A stretch of 64,000 nucleotides of DNA from Caballeronia jiangsuensis (lineage in GTDB: Bacteria > Pseudomonadota > Gammaproteobacteria > Burkholderiales > Burkholderiaceae), in the NCBI GenBank assembly GCA_000648925.1, contig JFHF01000009.1, forward strand, positions 1 through 64,000, given 5' to 3'. Positions 45,297 to 55,295 of this stretch are shown piece by piece. Position 1 is the first letter of the stretch; every line of letters starts with the position of its first letter. The position numbers and the translations under genes were made by a program. A model generated the notes under the pieces. The model did not search any database and was not told the DNA's origin. It saw only the letters and a list, made by a program, of their open reading frames with translations.

Positions 45297-46604
45297 ATGC
45301 ATCGGATCGTAATCGTAGGGGGCGGCGCGGGCGGTCTCGAACTCGCCACCCGGCTCGGCAACCGGTTGGGCAAGGCGGGACGCGCGCACGTGACACTGGT
45401 CGATCGTTGCGCCGTGCATGTGTGGAAGCCGCTATTGCATGAAGTCGCCGCCGGCAGCCTCGATACGCACGCGCACGAAATTGCCTATGCGGCCCACGCC
45501 CACTGGAACGGCTTCACGTTCGTTCATGGCGAGATGACGGCGCTCAACCGCGCGAGCCGTTCCGTGAAGATCGGTCCGATGTTCGAATCCGATGACAGCG
45601 ATGCCGAAGTGCTGCCGCCTCGTGGCCTCGAATACGATACCCTGGTACTCGCCCTCGGCAGCCGGACGCATTTCTTCGGCGTGCCGGGTGCGGAAGAACA
45701 CGCCATCGCGCTCGATACGCTCGAACAGGCGGAGCGCTTGCGCAAGCGTCTGCTTCAGGTGTGCCTCAGAAAGCGCGCGCACGGCACGACGGAAACGAAC
45801 GAGGCAGTGGACATCGCCATCATCGGCGGGGGCGCGACGGGCGTCGAGCTTGCGGCGGAACTCAGGCGCATGGAGCACACGTTGAAGCAGTTCAGGCTGC
45901 TCTCCGAAAGCCCTCGCGCGGCCATGCGCATCTCGCTGCTGGAACGAGGCGATCGCGTGTTGCCCGCGCTTGCGCAAAGGGTGTCCGATACCACGCACGA
46001 CACGCTCGAAAAGATGAACATCGCGGTGAAGGTATCGACATCCGTGACGAGCGTGCGGCCGGAAAGCGTCGAGGTCGCAGGCGGCGTATCGATTCCCGCC
46101 GACATCACGATCTGGGCCGCCGGCATCAGGGCGCCGGGCGTTCTGGCATCGCTCGACGGCATCGCCGTGAATCACATCAACCAGGTCAAGGTCACGCCTT
46201 CGCTACAGAGCGAAAGCGACTCGAACATCTTCGCGCTGGGCGATTGCGCGAGTTGCGCGTGGACGGCGGACGTACTCGTGCCGCCGAGAGCGCAGGCCGC
46301 GCACCAGCAAGCGATGTTCTTATGCAAGGCGCTCGGCGGGCGCATCGAAGGGCGCGCGATCGGTGCGTTCATGTACAAGGATCACGGCTCACTCGTGTCG
46401 CTGGGTTCGCCGACAGCGGTAGGCAGCGTGGCCGGCATCACCAGCAGCGGGAAGTTCTTCGTCGAAGGATTCATCGCGAAGCTGATGTACGCCGCGCTTT
46501 ATCGAAAGCATCTCGTTGCCGTATCGGGCTTGCGCCGGACTGTGTTCGGACTCGCGGCGCATGGACTCGGACGCTTGCTCGCGCCGCGAGTCAAGCTGCA
46601 TTGA
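45297..46604 (+). CDS. ndh: Type II NADH dehydrogenase
   Basis: A 435-residue single-subunit NADH:quinone oxidoreductase. The FAD-binding GGGAGGLE is at residues 8-15, and a second nucleotide-binding GGGATGVELAAE in the middle binds NADH. The C-terminal amphipathic region (FGLAAHGLGRLL) likely attaches it to the inner face of the membrane. It moves electrons to quinone without pumping protons. GAGAGGG-type ribosome site upstream. Confidence 0.87.
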   Translation: MHRIVIVGGGAGGLELATRLGNRLGKAGRAHVTLVDRCAVHVWKPLLHEVAAGSLDTHAHEIAYAAHAHWNGFTFVHGEMTALNRASRSVKIGPMFESDDSDAEVLPPRGLEYDTLVLALGSRTHFFGVPGAEEHAIALDTLEQAERLRKRLLQVCLRKRAHGTTETNEAVDIAIIGGGATGVELAAELRRMEHTLKQFRLLSESPRAAMRISLLERGDRVLPALAQRVSDTTHDTLEKMNIAVKVSTSVTSVRPESVEVAGGVSIPADITIWAAGIRAPGVLASLDGIAVNHINQVKVTPSLQSESDSNIFALGDCASCAWTADVLVPPRAQAAHQQAMFLCKALGGRIEGRAIGAFMYKDHGSLVSLGSPTAVGSVAGITSSGKFFVEGFIAKLMYAALYRKHLVAVSGLRRTVFGLAAHGLGRLLAPRVKLH

Positions 46605-46610
46605 CTGGCT

Positions 46611-46808
46611 TCATCGTTGTGTCGATTCGAGCATGGACAACTTGCGCTTCAGACGATCGATGCGTTGCGCGAGTGGCAATGCCAGGGTCGGCCGTCTGAG
46701 CGAATCGATGCGCGCATGCCAGTAGGCGAACGGGAACGTGCCGTCGCAAGCCTGTTCGACGACGCGCTCCAGATGCAGCAGGTCTCTTTCGATGATGAAT
46801 TGAAGCAT
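46611..46808 (-). CDS. Small hypothetical protein
   Basis: A 65-residue helical protein beginning MLQFIIERDLLHLERVVEQAC. The minus-strand reading is preferred to the overlapping plus-strand frame at 46617-46814 because its residue pattern (FAYWHARIDSLRR) looks more protein-like. No strong ribosome site; the stop lies 6 bases from the ndh stop. Function unknown. Confidence 0.45.
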   Translation of the reverse strand: MLQFIIERDLLHLERVVEQACDGTFPFAYWHARIDSLRRPTLALPLAQRIDRLKRKLSMLESTQR

Positions 46809-46969
46809 GACTGAGGCGCACGAACGCGTTCGGGTGGAAGGCACTATCAAGCAACCGCCGTGCCAGTGCATGTTGTCCGTGCGCCGCCCGATCCGTCGGC
46901 GCGGATAGAGGCGAAAAAGCGGTCAGTCGCGTCCGCGCGGACGAGCCGATGTGGACGATTCCGTCCAGT

Positions 46970-49285
46970 TCATCCGGCGCGAACGCGTCGGTCCGTGAGC
47001 ACGGGCGAGGACGATTCCTCGCGAAGTTCGGCCAGCAGATCCATCGCGGCATCCACGCGCGGCGTTGCGCCCGGAACGAGCGTGCGCAATGCACGTTCGA
47101 GCGTGTCGATGCCCTCGTCGATACGCCCCGATGCACGCAGCAACCCGGCGAGATGGCGCGCGGCGTCCACGCGCGCGGGCACGGAACCGAGCGCGAGCGC
47201 TGTCGAAAGCGCCGTGCGCAATCCAGATTCCGCGGCGCTCAGATCGCCGAGCGCCCATTGCGCGCGCGCCTGCGTGACGAGCAGTTCGCCCATATAGACG
47301 CGCTCCTGGCGCGCCAATGTCTCTTCGATCGCGCCGGCGAGCATGGCTTTGCAATCCGCTGCGCGGCCCGCGCGCAATAGCAGTTCGCCGTGCTGCCAAG
47401 CCTTGAACGAGAAGAACAGCGCGCCGCCGTTGGACATCATGTGGTTGTCGAAGCCATCCAGCATGACGGCTTCGGCTTCGTCGATGCGGTCAAGCGACGC
47501 AACGTGACAGCCGCGCAGCACCTGTCCCACGCCGCGATAGAACGCGAAGCCGTGTCTGATCGAGATGCCTTCCAGTTCGCTCGCGAGCCGGCCGAGCCGT
47601 TCCATGTCGTCGAAGAGACACGCGAGCCACGCCGCGCCCTGCAGATTGATCGCGTGTGCGAACGCATGGCCGCCCGCATCGGATGCGCGCTCGATCAGCA
47701 TGTCCATCGCGTGGCGCGCCCGTTCGAACGCGCCGGTGTGGAAGGCCGATAGCCCTTCGAACGTCAACGCCAGTGCAGCCAGATCGATGCCTTGCGACCC
47801 GGTGCGCGCATCGTGCCGTCCGATGCCGGAGAGATTGCCGCGCGAGAGGCAGGCCAGCGCTTCCTCGCTGTCGCCGAGCCAGAACAGCGTGTTGGTCAGC
47901 GCGACGTGCGCTTCGTCCAGCGCGACGGAATCGCCGCTGTTTTGCGCGCGTTGCAGCATGTCCTGCGCCGTCGCGCGCGCGTGCTTGAGTTGCAGCGTGG
48001 TGAGCTGCGTCGTCCAGATGCCGAACTGGATCATCGCGATTTCGCGCGTATCGCAGAGCCCTTCGCCGATCTTCAGCGCGGCCGCATAGCACGCGGTCGC
48101 TTCGGCGTGCAGCCAGCCGTGCACGCTGCGCAGACTCATGCCCAGCAGACGATACGCATCGAACTGCAGACGCCGCACGTCCTCCTGCTCGCCATTCGCC
48201 TGCAACGTTTCCAGACAGCGGCGCAGAAGCGGCGCGGCTTCCGCGAAACGGGCATCGTCGATGAGCGCGTTCGCGCGCGTCAGATCGATGCGCGCGTTTC
48301 GATGATGCTGCTCCCGCGCCTTGAGCCGGCGCTCGATGGTCTTTCGCCCGACCCCGAGCAGGACGGCCGCCGCGCTCTTGTTGCCGCCGCTGCGTTCGAG
48401 CGCATGGTCGACGAGCAGATCTTCGGCGGCCGCGAGCTTGTCGCGGCCCTCCAGTTGCAGAAGCATGTCGGCGAGATTCACACGCGAGACGCGCTCGGCC
48501 TTCTCGTTGGCGAGAAACGGCGCGAGTGCGTCGGCATCGATCGTCGTGCTTTCCGCGAGCACGCTCAACTGGCTGACGAGATTGCGCAACTGGCGAATGT
48601 GTCCGGGCCACGGATGCGCGCAGAGCTGCCTGATCGCGGCGGCGGAGAATTCGAGCTTGCGCGGATTTTGTCCGGCGAAGTGCGTGAGCAGCGACGGAAT
48701 GTCCTCGACACGCTGATCGAGACCGGGCACGGCCAGCACGAAAACGGCGAGACGATAGTAGAGGTCTTCGCGAAAGCGTCCTTCGTTCGCGAGCTCGCGC
48801 AAATCGCGATGCGTCGCCGCGACGATACGCCCTTCGAAGCGCAGATTCGTCGACGAACCGACCGGGCGGAAGGTGCGCGTTTCCAGCGCGCGCAGCAGTT
48901 TCGGCTGCAATGCGAGCGGCAGTTCGCCGATTTCATCGAGCAGCAGCGTGCCTTTGCCGACTTGCTGAAAGAGGCCCTGACGCGTTTCGCCCGCGCCGGT
49001 GAATGCGCCTTTGACATGCCCGAACAATTCGGCTTCGACGAGATGCTCGGGAATCGCACCGCAATTGATATCGACGAACGGGTGATCGCGCTGCTCGCTG
49101 CCCGCGTGAACGCGGCGCGCAACCAGCTCCTTGCCGGAACCCGTAGGCCCGAAGATGAGCACGGGATGTCCGGTCGGCGCGATTCGGTCGATCATGCGCA
49201 CGAGCTGACGGAACGCCGGCGACTTGCCGATGAAACTGCCATCCGCGTCGCCGTGGACAAACGCAACGATTGGGTTACGACTCAT
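46970..49285 (-). CDS. Sigma-54 activator with central HTH and TPR-like C-terminus
   Basis: A 771-residue regulator with an unusual order. The AAA+ domain starts almost at the N-terminus: Walker A GPTGSGKE at 46-53 and the sigma-54 contact loop GAFTGA at 93-98, then WPGHIRQLRNL near 226. A Fis-type HTH is at about 288-325. The remaining 440 residues are helical repeats of the TPR kind, probably a ligand or partner sensor. The ATG at 49285 follows GGAG. It has no receiver or GAF domain. Target genes unknown; no -24/-12 promoter was identified nearby. Confidence 0.82.
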   Translation of the reverse strand: MSRNPIVAFVHGDADGSFIGKSPAFRQLVRMIDRIAPTGHPVLIFGPTGSGKELVARRVHAGSEQRDHPFVDINCGAIPEHLVEAELFGHVKGAFTGAGETRQGLFQQVGKGTLLLDEIGELPLALQPKLLRALETRTFRPVGSSTNLRFEGRIVAATHRDLRELANEGRFREDLYYRLAVFVLAVPGLDQRVEDIPSLLTHFAGQNPRKLEFSAAAIRQLCAHPWPGHIRQLRNLVSQLSVLAESTTIDADALAPFLANEKAERVSRVNLADMLLQLEGRDKLAAAEDLLVDHALERSGGNKSAAAVLLGVGRKTIERRLKAREQHHRNARIDLTRANALIDDARFAEAAPLLRRCLETLQANGEQEDVRRLQFDAYRLLGMSLRSVHGWLHAEATACYAAALKIGEGLCDTREIAMIQFGIWTTQLTTLQLKHARATAQDMLQRAQNSGDSVALDEAHVALTNTLFWLGDSEEALACLSRGNLSGIGRHDARTGSQGIDLAALALTFEGLSAFHTGAFERARHAMDMLIERASDAGGHAFAHAINLQGAAWLACLFDDMERLGRLASELEGISIRHGFAFYRGVGQVLRGCHVASLDRIDEAEAVMLDGFDNHMMSNGGALFFSFKAWQHGELLLRAGRAADCKAMLAGAIEETLARQERVYMGELLVTQARAQWALGDLSAAESGLRTALSTALALGSVPARVDAARHLAGLLRASGRIDEGIDTLERALRTLVPGATPRVDAAMDLLAELREESSSPVLTDRRVRAG

Positions 49286-49518
49286 TGCTGAGCGCTCCAG
49301 GTCAGTGATGGCGGAAACGGTCTGTGCCGCAGTTAACGGCGTCTTTCCGCGATCCTTGAGCACGCTGGAGGCAGCGGCAGGCTATTTTGTCAGCGCTTCA
49401 TTTTCTCGTCGTCAAGGCGGCAACAATGCCTATACTCGGAGCTAACCCCGCGCCTGTTACGGTCGGCATAATGTCAGACATCAATTAACAGTTGTAATTC
49501 GATCGGGGGCCGCAAACC

Positions 49519-50154
49519 ATGAGCGAACAACGAGCAAAACGAGACCCGGAAGGCACGCGACGGCGCATTCTGGAAGCCGCCACCGAGCAGTTCACGAAGT
49601 TCGGCCTTGCCGGTGCACGGGTCGACGCCATCGCCACGGCGGCGGGCACGAACGAACGCATGCTGTACTACTACTTCGCAAGCAAGGAAGGGTTGTACGT
49701 CGCCGTGCTCGAATCCATGTACGCGCAGTTCGCGGAGCGCGAGCAGCGCCTCGACCTTTCCGGCCTTCAGCCCGCCGATGCAATCCGCGAACTGGCGAAG
49801 TCCATCTGGACGCATTTGCGGGAAAACCCCCAGTGGCTGAGTCTCATCAATAACGAGAATCTGCACGAGGGGCGCTATCTGGAGCGTTCGAGCCACCTGC
49901 GCGAAACCATCTCGCCGGTAGTCGACCTGCTGCGCGTCACGCTCGAACGCGGCGCGGCAGCGGGGCAGTTCCGTCAGGGCGTCGATCCGCTGGACTTCTA
50001 CGTGACGCTCGTCGGCATGGGCTATTACATCGTGTCGAACCGCTACACCATCGATGTATTCGTCGGCCGCAATTACGTCGAGCAACGCCATCAGGCGTCG
50101 ATTGCCGCCATGCAGCTCGACATGTTGCTCGCGTATCTGCGTCCGGCCAGCTAG
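49519..50154 (+). CDS. TetR-family regulator
   Basis: A 211-residue TetR regulator: HTH GAARVDAIATAAGTNERMLYYYFASKEGLY (with the usual YYYF turn) and a helical ligand domain of the TetR_C group. It is divergent from the sigma-54 activator gene and its stop lies 12 bases from the tartrate dehydratase gene. It could control either neighbour; no palindromic operator stands out. Confidence 0.85.
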   Translation: MSEQRAKRDPEGTRRRILEAATEQFTKFGLAGARVDAIATAAGTNERMLYYYFASKEGLYVAVLESMYAQFAEREQRLDLSGLQPADAIRELAKSIWTHLRENPQWLSLINNENLHEGRYLERSSHLRETISPVVDLLRVTLERGAAAGQFRQGVDPLDFYVTLVGMGYYIVSNRYTIDVFVGRNYVEQRHQASIAAMQLDMLLAYLRPAS

Positions 50155-50166
50155 GCGGCGCGCGGC

Positions 50167-50775
50167 TTACCTGATGAAGCCGAGCTGCGCGCTGATCCTG
50201 TCGAGAATGGGCTTCTTCTTCTCGTTGAACACGGCCTTGTTCTGCTGAATCAGGTTGTTGCCCTTCGTGTCGATGGAAATGATCAGCGGCCCGAACTCTC
50301 GCACGCGATTGATCCACAGGGTTTCCGGCATGCCGAGATCCTGCCATTCCGCGCCTTCGATTTCCTCGACGAGTGTCGCGGCCAGCACCGCGCAGCCGCC
50401 CGGAAAGATCGCGTGCACGGCCTTGTGCTCCTCGCAGCCCGCGGCCGTTTCCGGGCCCATTCCGCCTTTGCCGACGATCAGCTTCACGCCGGTCTGCTCG
50501 ATGAACTCGCGCTCGAACTTTTCCATGCGCATGCTCGTCGTCGGGCCGATGGACACCATTTCGAAACCGCCGTCGTCCTTCTTGCGCACGATCGGACCCG
50601 CGTGAAAGATCGCGCCGCCTTCGAGATCGACAGGCAGTTGCCGCCCTTGTTCGATCAGCCGCCGATGCGCGACATCGCGGCACGTCACGAGGCGGCCCGT
50701 CAGATAGACGACGTCGCCGACCTTCAAATCCTCCAGGTCTTCGCTCTTGATGGGGGTCGTCAGAATCTTCTTCAC
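50167..50775 (-). CDS. ttdB: L(+)-tartrate dehydratase beta subunit
   Basis: A 202-residue subunit of class I fumarase/tartrate dehydratase (Fumerase_C domain). The block [14 protein letters not shown] and [16 protein letters not shown] are diagnostic. With TtdA it dehydrates L-tartrate to oxaloacetate. Its start overlaps the ttdA stop by four bases. A fumarase activity cannot be excluded, but the surrounding tartrate genes favour tartrate. Confidence 0.87.
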   Translation of the reverse strand: MKKILTTPIKSEDLEDLKVGDVVYLTGRLVTCRDVAHRRLIEQGRQLPVDLEGGAIFHAGPIVRKKDDGGFEMVSIGPTTSMRMEKFEREFIEQTGVKLIVGKGGMGPETAAGCEEHKAVHAIFPGGCAVLAATLVEEIEGAEWQDLGMPETLWINRVREFGPLIISIDTKGNNLIQQNKAVFNEKKKPILDRISAQLGFIR

Positions 50776-51671
50776 AGCACCACTCCTTCGTGGGAAAGGA
50801 CTTCGTAGGACAGGTCTGCATGGATGCGGATCTTGCCGCGCCGATGCGCCCAGCAGCCGGTATTGACAGCGACGCCGATGGTCGACGGATGCCGCGCCGA
50901 CGACTCGATATTCACGCCCATCACGCTGTTGTTGCCCTTCAGACCTTGCGGGCCGATGCCAAGCTCGTTGAGCCCGTCCTCAAGCAGTTCTTCCATCAGC
51001 GCGGCGCGGGGGTTGTCGCTCTTCGAATCGACGGGGCGCAGGATCGCCAGCTTGGAAAGGCGCGCGGCGGTCTCGACCGACGTCGATACGCCGATACCGA
51101 CCAGAAGCGGCGGACACGCATTGACGCCGCGCTCTGTGATCACGTCCATCACGAACTCGGCCACGCCCTCGTAGCCTTGTCCGGGCATCAGCACTTTGGC
51201 CGCGCCCGGCAGCGTGCAGCCGCCGCCGGCCATATAGACGTCGATGGTGCAGCTATCCTTTTCCGGAACGATGCGCCAGTCGAGCCACGGAATCTGCGTG
51301 CCCGTGTTGGTGCCGGTGTTCTTTTCGTCGAAGGTTTCCACGGCGTTGTGGCGCAGCGGTCCCATCCGGGTCGCGCCCGCGGTGGCTTCGCGCAGGATTT
51401 CCTCCAGCTCGCCGAGCAGCGGAAAGTTCGCGCCGGCCTCGACGAAGTACTGGATCACGCCGGTGTCCTGACAGCTCGGGCGATTCAGCTTGTCGGCGGC
51501 TTCCTGATTGCCGTCCATCGAGTCGTAGATCGACTTGGCGAGCGGGTTCGTTTCCATCGTGCGCAATTCCGCGAGCTTCGCCTTCACATCCCTGGGCAGA
51601 CGTTTGCCGATGTAAGCGGTGAATTTGGCCATCGTATCCGTGACGGACTGAATGGCGAGTTCCTTATCCAT
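50772..51671 (-). CDS. ttdA: L(+)-tartrate dehydratase alpha subunit
   Basis: A 299-residue iron-sulfur subunit (Fumerase domain). Conserved cysteines that could bind the [4Fe-4S] cluster are in [19 protein letters not shown] and NTGCWAHRR. The DTG and PGQG stretches match TtdA. It forms the dehydratase with TtdB. It lies 51 bases after the MFS gene, so import and dehydration are probably expressed together. Confidence 0.88.
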   Translation of the reverse strand: MDKELAIQSVTDTMAKFTAYIGKRLPRDVKAKLAELRTMETNPLAKSIYDSMDGNQEAADKLNRPSCQDTGVIQYFVEAGANFPLLGELEEILREATAGATRMGPLRHNAVETFDEKNTGTNTGTQIPWLDWRIVPEKDSCTIDVYMAGGGCTLPGAAKVLMPGQGYEGVAEFVMDVITERGVNACPPLLVGIGVSTSVETAARLSKLAILRPVDSKSDNPRAALMEELLEDGLNELGIGPQGLKGNNSVMGVNIESSARHPSTIGVAVNTGCWAHRRGKIRIHADLSYEVLSHEGVVL

Positions 51672-51722
51672 GTTGCATTCCTCTGACGACGTGTCGTGGT
51701 GATTGGGGAGAGGCGTCGGGTT

Positions 51723-53027
51723 TCAGTGCACGGCCGCGTTGCCGGGCGTGACCGGCGCTTTCTGCGTGCGGGCCAGCAAGAGCGTGAGCACGGCGGACAG
51801 CACGAGCAGGCCCGCGACGAAATAGAGCCCGCCCGCGAAGCTGCCGGTCTGATCCTTCACCCAGCCGATCATCGCCGGGCCGGCGAAGCCGCCGAGATTG
51901 CCGATCGAATTGATCGTGGCGATGCCCGTCGCGGCTGCGGCGCCGGAGAGGAACATCGTCGGCATGGTCCACAGGGGCGGCTTCGCGCAACTGATGCCGA
52001 TATTCACGAGCGTCAGCGCAGCGATCAGCCCGACGACGCTGTTGGCCATCGCGGCCACTACGAGGCCGATCGCCGCCGCGACACACGCCAGCACGACGTG
52101 CCAGGTGCGCTCGCCGGTGCGGTCGGAATGGCGCGACCAGAAGATCATCGCGACCACCGAGACGATCGGCGGAATCGCGTTGAGGAGGCCCGTCGTCATC
52201 GACGAAACGCCGAGCTGGCGGATGATCTGCGGCGCCCAGATGCCGAGCGTGTAGAGGCCCGCCGACGTGCCGAAGTAGATCAGCGAAAGCGCCAGCACGC
52301 GCGGATTCGCGAGGCCGCTGATGATGCCGTGCTTCGCGCCCGAGGTGGCGCGGCTGGCGGTTTCCACGTTCATCACGTTGACGAGCCATGCGCGCTCGTC
52401 GTCCTTCAGCCATTTCGCCTTTTCGGGCTTGTCGGTCATGTAGAAGAACACGACGACGCCCAGAATGAGCGCGGGAATGGCTTCGAGGATGAACATCCAT
52501 TGCCAGCCGCGCAGACCCATCACGCCGTTCATTTCGAGCAATGCGGCGGAGAGCGGCGAGCCGAGCGCCGTGGAGATCGGCGCGGCGGCCATGAAGAATG
52601 CCGTCACGCCCGCCCGGTGCCGCGCCGGGAACCAGTAGCTGAGATACAGGATGATGCCGGGGAAGAAGCCCGCTTCCGCCGCGCCGAGCAGAAAGCGTAT
52701 GACGTAGAAGCTCGTCGGCCCCTGAACGAAGGCCATCATCGCGGAAATGATGCCCCACGTGACCATCACGCGGGCTATCCACAGCCGCGCGCCGACCTTG
52801 TGAAGAACGATGTTGGAGGGCACTTCGAACATGAAGTAGCCCCAGAAGAAGATGCCCGCGCCGAAGCCGAGCATCGATGAGGTGAAGCCGAGATCGGTCT
52901 TCATCGTGATCGACGCGAAGCCGATGTTGACGCGGTCGATATAAGCGATGAAATACAGCAGCATGATGAACGGCACGATGCGCCAGCTTATTTTGCGCAG
53001 GGTGCGTTTTTCCAGATCCATGTCCAT
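51723..53027 (-). CDS. Tartrate MFS transporter (ACS family, TtuB-like)
   Basis: A 434-residue, 12-segment carrier of the anion:cation symporter group. The loop AYIDRVNIGFASIT and GAAEAGFFPGIILYLSYWFPARHRA are typical. TtuB of Agrobacterium vitis and related tartrate carriers belong here, and gene context makes L-tartrate the likely cargo. The ATG at 53027 follows AGGAGA; the frame continues to 53054. It is divergent from a LysR gene. Confidence 0.86.
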   Translation of the reverse strand: MDMDLEKRTLRKISWRIVPFIMLLYFIAYIDRVNIGFASITMKTDLGFTSSMLGFGAGIFFWGYFMFEVPSNIVLHKVGARLWIARVMVTWGIISAMMAFVQGPTSFYVIRFLLGAAEAGFFPGIILYLSYWFPARHRAGVTAFFMAAAPISTALGSPLSAALLEMNGVMGLRGWQWMFILEAIPALILGVVVFFYMTDKPEKAKWLKDDERAWLVNVMNVETASRATSGAKHGIISGLANPRVLALSLIYFGTSAGLYTLGIWAPQIIRQLGVSSMTTGLLNAIPPIVSVVAMIFWSRHSDRTGERTWHVVLACVAAAIGLVVAAMANSVVGLIAALTLVNIGISCAKPPLWTMPTMFLSGAAAATGIATINSIGNLGGFAGPAMIGWVKDQTGSFAGGLYFVAGLLVLSAVLTLLLARTQKAPVTPGNAAVH

Positions 53028-53168
53028 GGAATGTCTCCTTGTTCCGACGATCAATCGAAGGTGTCAGCCGTCTTGTGCGGCTTCGTACTAGCCAGGACCA
53101 AGGTTAAAACCGATGGAATCGCGTATGAATCGAACTAGACTTAATACATCGTTGCAAAAAATTCACGA

Positions 53169-54092
53169 ATGAACATGGACTCGGAACTGGGTTTCTTCTG
53201 CCTGCTCGTGAAGCAGGGCAGTCTCGCCGCCACCGCACGCGAACTGAATCTGACGCCGCCGGCGGTTTCGCGCCGGCTTTCGGCGATGGAAGATCGTCTC
53301 GGCGTGCGCCTGCTCAACCGCACGACGCGGCGCATCAGCCTGACGAGCGAAGGCGAGGTGTACTTCTCGAATGCGCAGCGCATCCTGAGCGACATCGACG
53401 ATATGGAACAGCTCGTCTCCAGCAGCCGGGCCGCGCCGAAGGGGCTGTTGCGCGTCAACGCGCCGCTTGGATTCGGGCGCTCGTATATCGGTCCGTCGAT
53501 TTCGGTGTTCAGTCAGCGTTTCCCCGATGTCGAAGTGCAGTTGCTTCTCACCGACCGGCCCATCAGCCTGCCCGACGAGAGCATCGACGTCTCCGTGCGG
53601 TTCGGCGAGATGCCGGATTCGCGACTCATCGCGAAGAAGATCGCGTCCAACCGGCGGCTGCTGGTTTCGTCGCCGGGATATCTGCGTGGCGCGGGCCAGC
53701 CCGCTCATCCGCATGACCTGACGCATCATCAGTGCATCGTGCTGCGGCAGAACGATTCCGCCTATGGCAACTGGCGCCTGAGCCGCGGCGGGCGCACGGA
53801 GACGATCAAGGTGCACGGCAAGCTGAGCACCAACGACGGCGAAGTGGCGCTCAACTGGGCGCTCGAAGGCCACGGCATCCTGATGCGCGCGGAATGGGAC
53901 ATCGCGAAGTATTTGCGCAGCGGCCGTCTGGTGCAGGTTCTCGGCGATTACGACACGCCGCCCGCCGACATCTACGCCGTCTATCCCGAACGCCTGAACC
54001 TGTCCGCGAAGGTCGCGTGCTTCGTCGATCATCTGCGCGACTATCTGGGCCAGCATGCCGACGGCCCAACGCGCGTCAGTTCGAACTGGTAG
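53169..54092 (+). CDS. LysR-family regulator, TtuA-like
   Basis: A 307-residue LysR regulator (HTH GSLAATARELNLTPPAVSRRLSAMED) with a C-terminal sensor domain. It lies between the carrier-dehydratase operon and tartrate dehydrogenase and shares binding-site halves with both promoters. By analogy with ttuA in Agrobacterium it should activate the tartrate genes when tartrate is present. A second in-frame ATG is six bases downstream. Confidence 0.86.
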   Translation: MNMDSELGFFCLLVKQGSLAATARELNLTPPAVSRRLSAMEDRLGVRLLNRTTRRISLTSEGEVYFSNAQRILSDIDDMEQLVSSSRAAPKGLLRVNAPLGFGRSYIGPSISVFSQRFPDVEVQLLLTDRPISLPDESIDVSVRFGEMPDSRLIAKKIASNRRLLVSSPGYLRGAGQPAHPHDLTHHQCIVLRQNDSAYGNWRLSRGGRTETIKVHGKLSTNDGEVALNWALEGHGILMRAEWDIAKYLRSGRLVQVLGDYDTPPADIYAVYPERLNLSAKVACFVDHLRDYLGQHADGPTRVSSNW

Positions 54093-54107
54093 CGCCATTC
54101 GTGCATA

Positions 54108-54130
54108 AAACTTAATAATGCTTTAAGTTT
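54108..54130. promoter_or_regulatory. LysR box upstream of tartrate dehydrogenase
   Basis: Perfect eight-base inverted arms (AAACTTAA at 54108-54115 and TTAAGTTT at 54123-54130) separated by seven bases, giving a textbook T-N11-A site. It is 66 bases before the tartrate dehydrogenase start. The left half, ACTTAATA, recurs at 53139-53146 in the divergent promoter between the LysR and carrier genes. Confidence 0.7.
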
Positions 54131-54195
54131 GACGCCGGTTTCCGCGCCGGGATGTGGTTAAAGTGCAGTCACACACACATCTGGAGGACGGAGAC

Positions 54196-55281
54196 ATGAA
54201 GACCTATCGCATCGCGACCATTCCCGGCGACGGCATCGGCAAGGAAGTCGTTCCGGCAGGACAGCAAGTGCTCGAAGCGCTGGCACGCAACACGCAAAAT
54301 TTTGAATTCCAGTTCGAGAATTTCGACTGGGGCGCCGACTATTACCGTGAGCACGGCGTGATGATGCCCGCCGATGGCCTCGACGCGATCCGCGACAAGG
54401 ACGCGATTCTGTTCGGCTCGGCGGGCGATCCGGACGTCCCCGATCACATCACGCTGTGGGGCCTGCGCCTGAAGATCTGCCAGGGATTCGACCAGTACGC
54501 CAACGTGCGCCCGACGCGCATCCTGCCGGGCATCGACGCGCCGCTCAAGCGCTGCAAGCCGGAAGACCTGAACTGGGTGATCGTGCGCGAGAACTCGGAA
54601 GGCGAGTATTCGGGCGTCGGCGGCCGCGTGCATCAGGGCCATCCGATCGAAGCCGCAACCGATGTATCGATCCTCACGCGTGCCGGTGTCGAACGCATTA
54701 TGCGTTTTGCATTCAAACTTGCGCAGTCGCGTCCGCGCAAGCTGCTGACGGTCATCACGAAGAGCAACGCGCAGCGTCACGCGATGGTAATGTGGGACGA
54801 GATCGCGCTGGAAATCTCGAAGGAGTTTCCGGACGTGAAGTGGGACAAGGAACTCGTCGATGCGTCGACCGCGCGCATGGTCAATCGTCCCGAGACGCTG
54901 GATACGATCGTCGCGACCAACCTTCACGCCGACATTCTCAGCGACCTCGCCGCCGCGCTCGCGGGCAGTCTCGGCATCGCGCCGACGGGCAATATCGATC
55001 CCGAGCACCGTTATCCGTCGATGTTCGAGCCGATCCACGGCTCCGCGTTCGACATCATGGGCAAGGGGCTGGCGAATCCGGTCGGCACGTTCTGGTCGGT
55101 CGTGATGCTGCTCGAACATCTCGGCGAGTTCGACGCCGCGAAGCGCGTCATGCAGGCGATCGAAGCCGTGACCTCCGACAAGTCGCTGCACACCGGCGAT
55201 CTCGGCGGCAAGGCGACCACCGCGCAAGTGACTGCCGCCGTGTGCGCGCTGATCGGCACGAAAGCCGCCCACGCCGCCTGA
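54196..55281 (+). CDS. ttuC: Tartrate dehydrogenase / decarboxylating
   Basis: A 361-residue isocitrate/isopropylmalate dehydrogenase-family enzyme. N-terminal IATIPGDGIGKEVV, then substrate-binding ENSEGEYSGVGG near residue 140 and metal-binding DASTARM and TNLHADILSD. The early VPDHITLWGLRL segment is as in tartrate dehydrogenase. It acts on L- or meso-tartrate and D-malate with NAD and a divalent metal. A Shine-Dalgarno GGAGG precedes it. Pyruvate kinase follows, as in the Agrobacterium ttu operon. Confidence 0.87.
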   Translation: MKTYRIATIPGDGIGKEVVPAGQQVLEALARNTQNFEFQFENFDWGADYYREHGVMMPADGLDAIRDKDAILFGSAGDPDVPDHITLWGLRLKICQGFDQYANVRPTRILPGIDAPLKRCKPEDLNWVIVRENSEGEYSGVGGRVHQGHPIEAATDVSILTRAGVERIMRFAFKLAQSRPRKLLTVITKSNAQRHAMVMWDEIALEISKEFPDVKWDKELVDASTARMVNRPETLDTIVATNLHADILSDLAAALAGSLGIAPTGNIDPEHRYPSMFEPIHGSAFDIMGKGLANPVGTFWSVVMLLEHLGEFDAAKRVMQAIEAVTSDKSLHTGDLGGKATTAQVTAAVCALIGTKAAHAA

Positions 55282-55295
55282 AAGGAGCTAAAAGC

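Noticed and set aside
46617..46814. Plus-strand 65-residue frame opposite the small gene at 46611
   Set aside because: Less protein-like composition than the minus-strand reading, although neither is certain.
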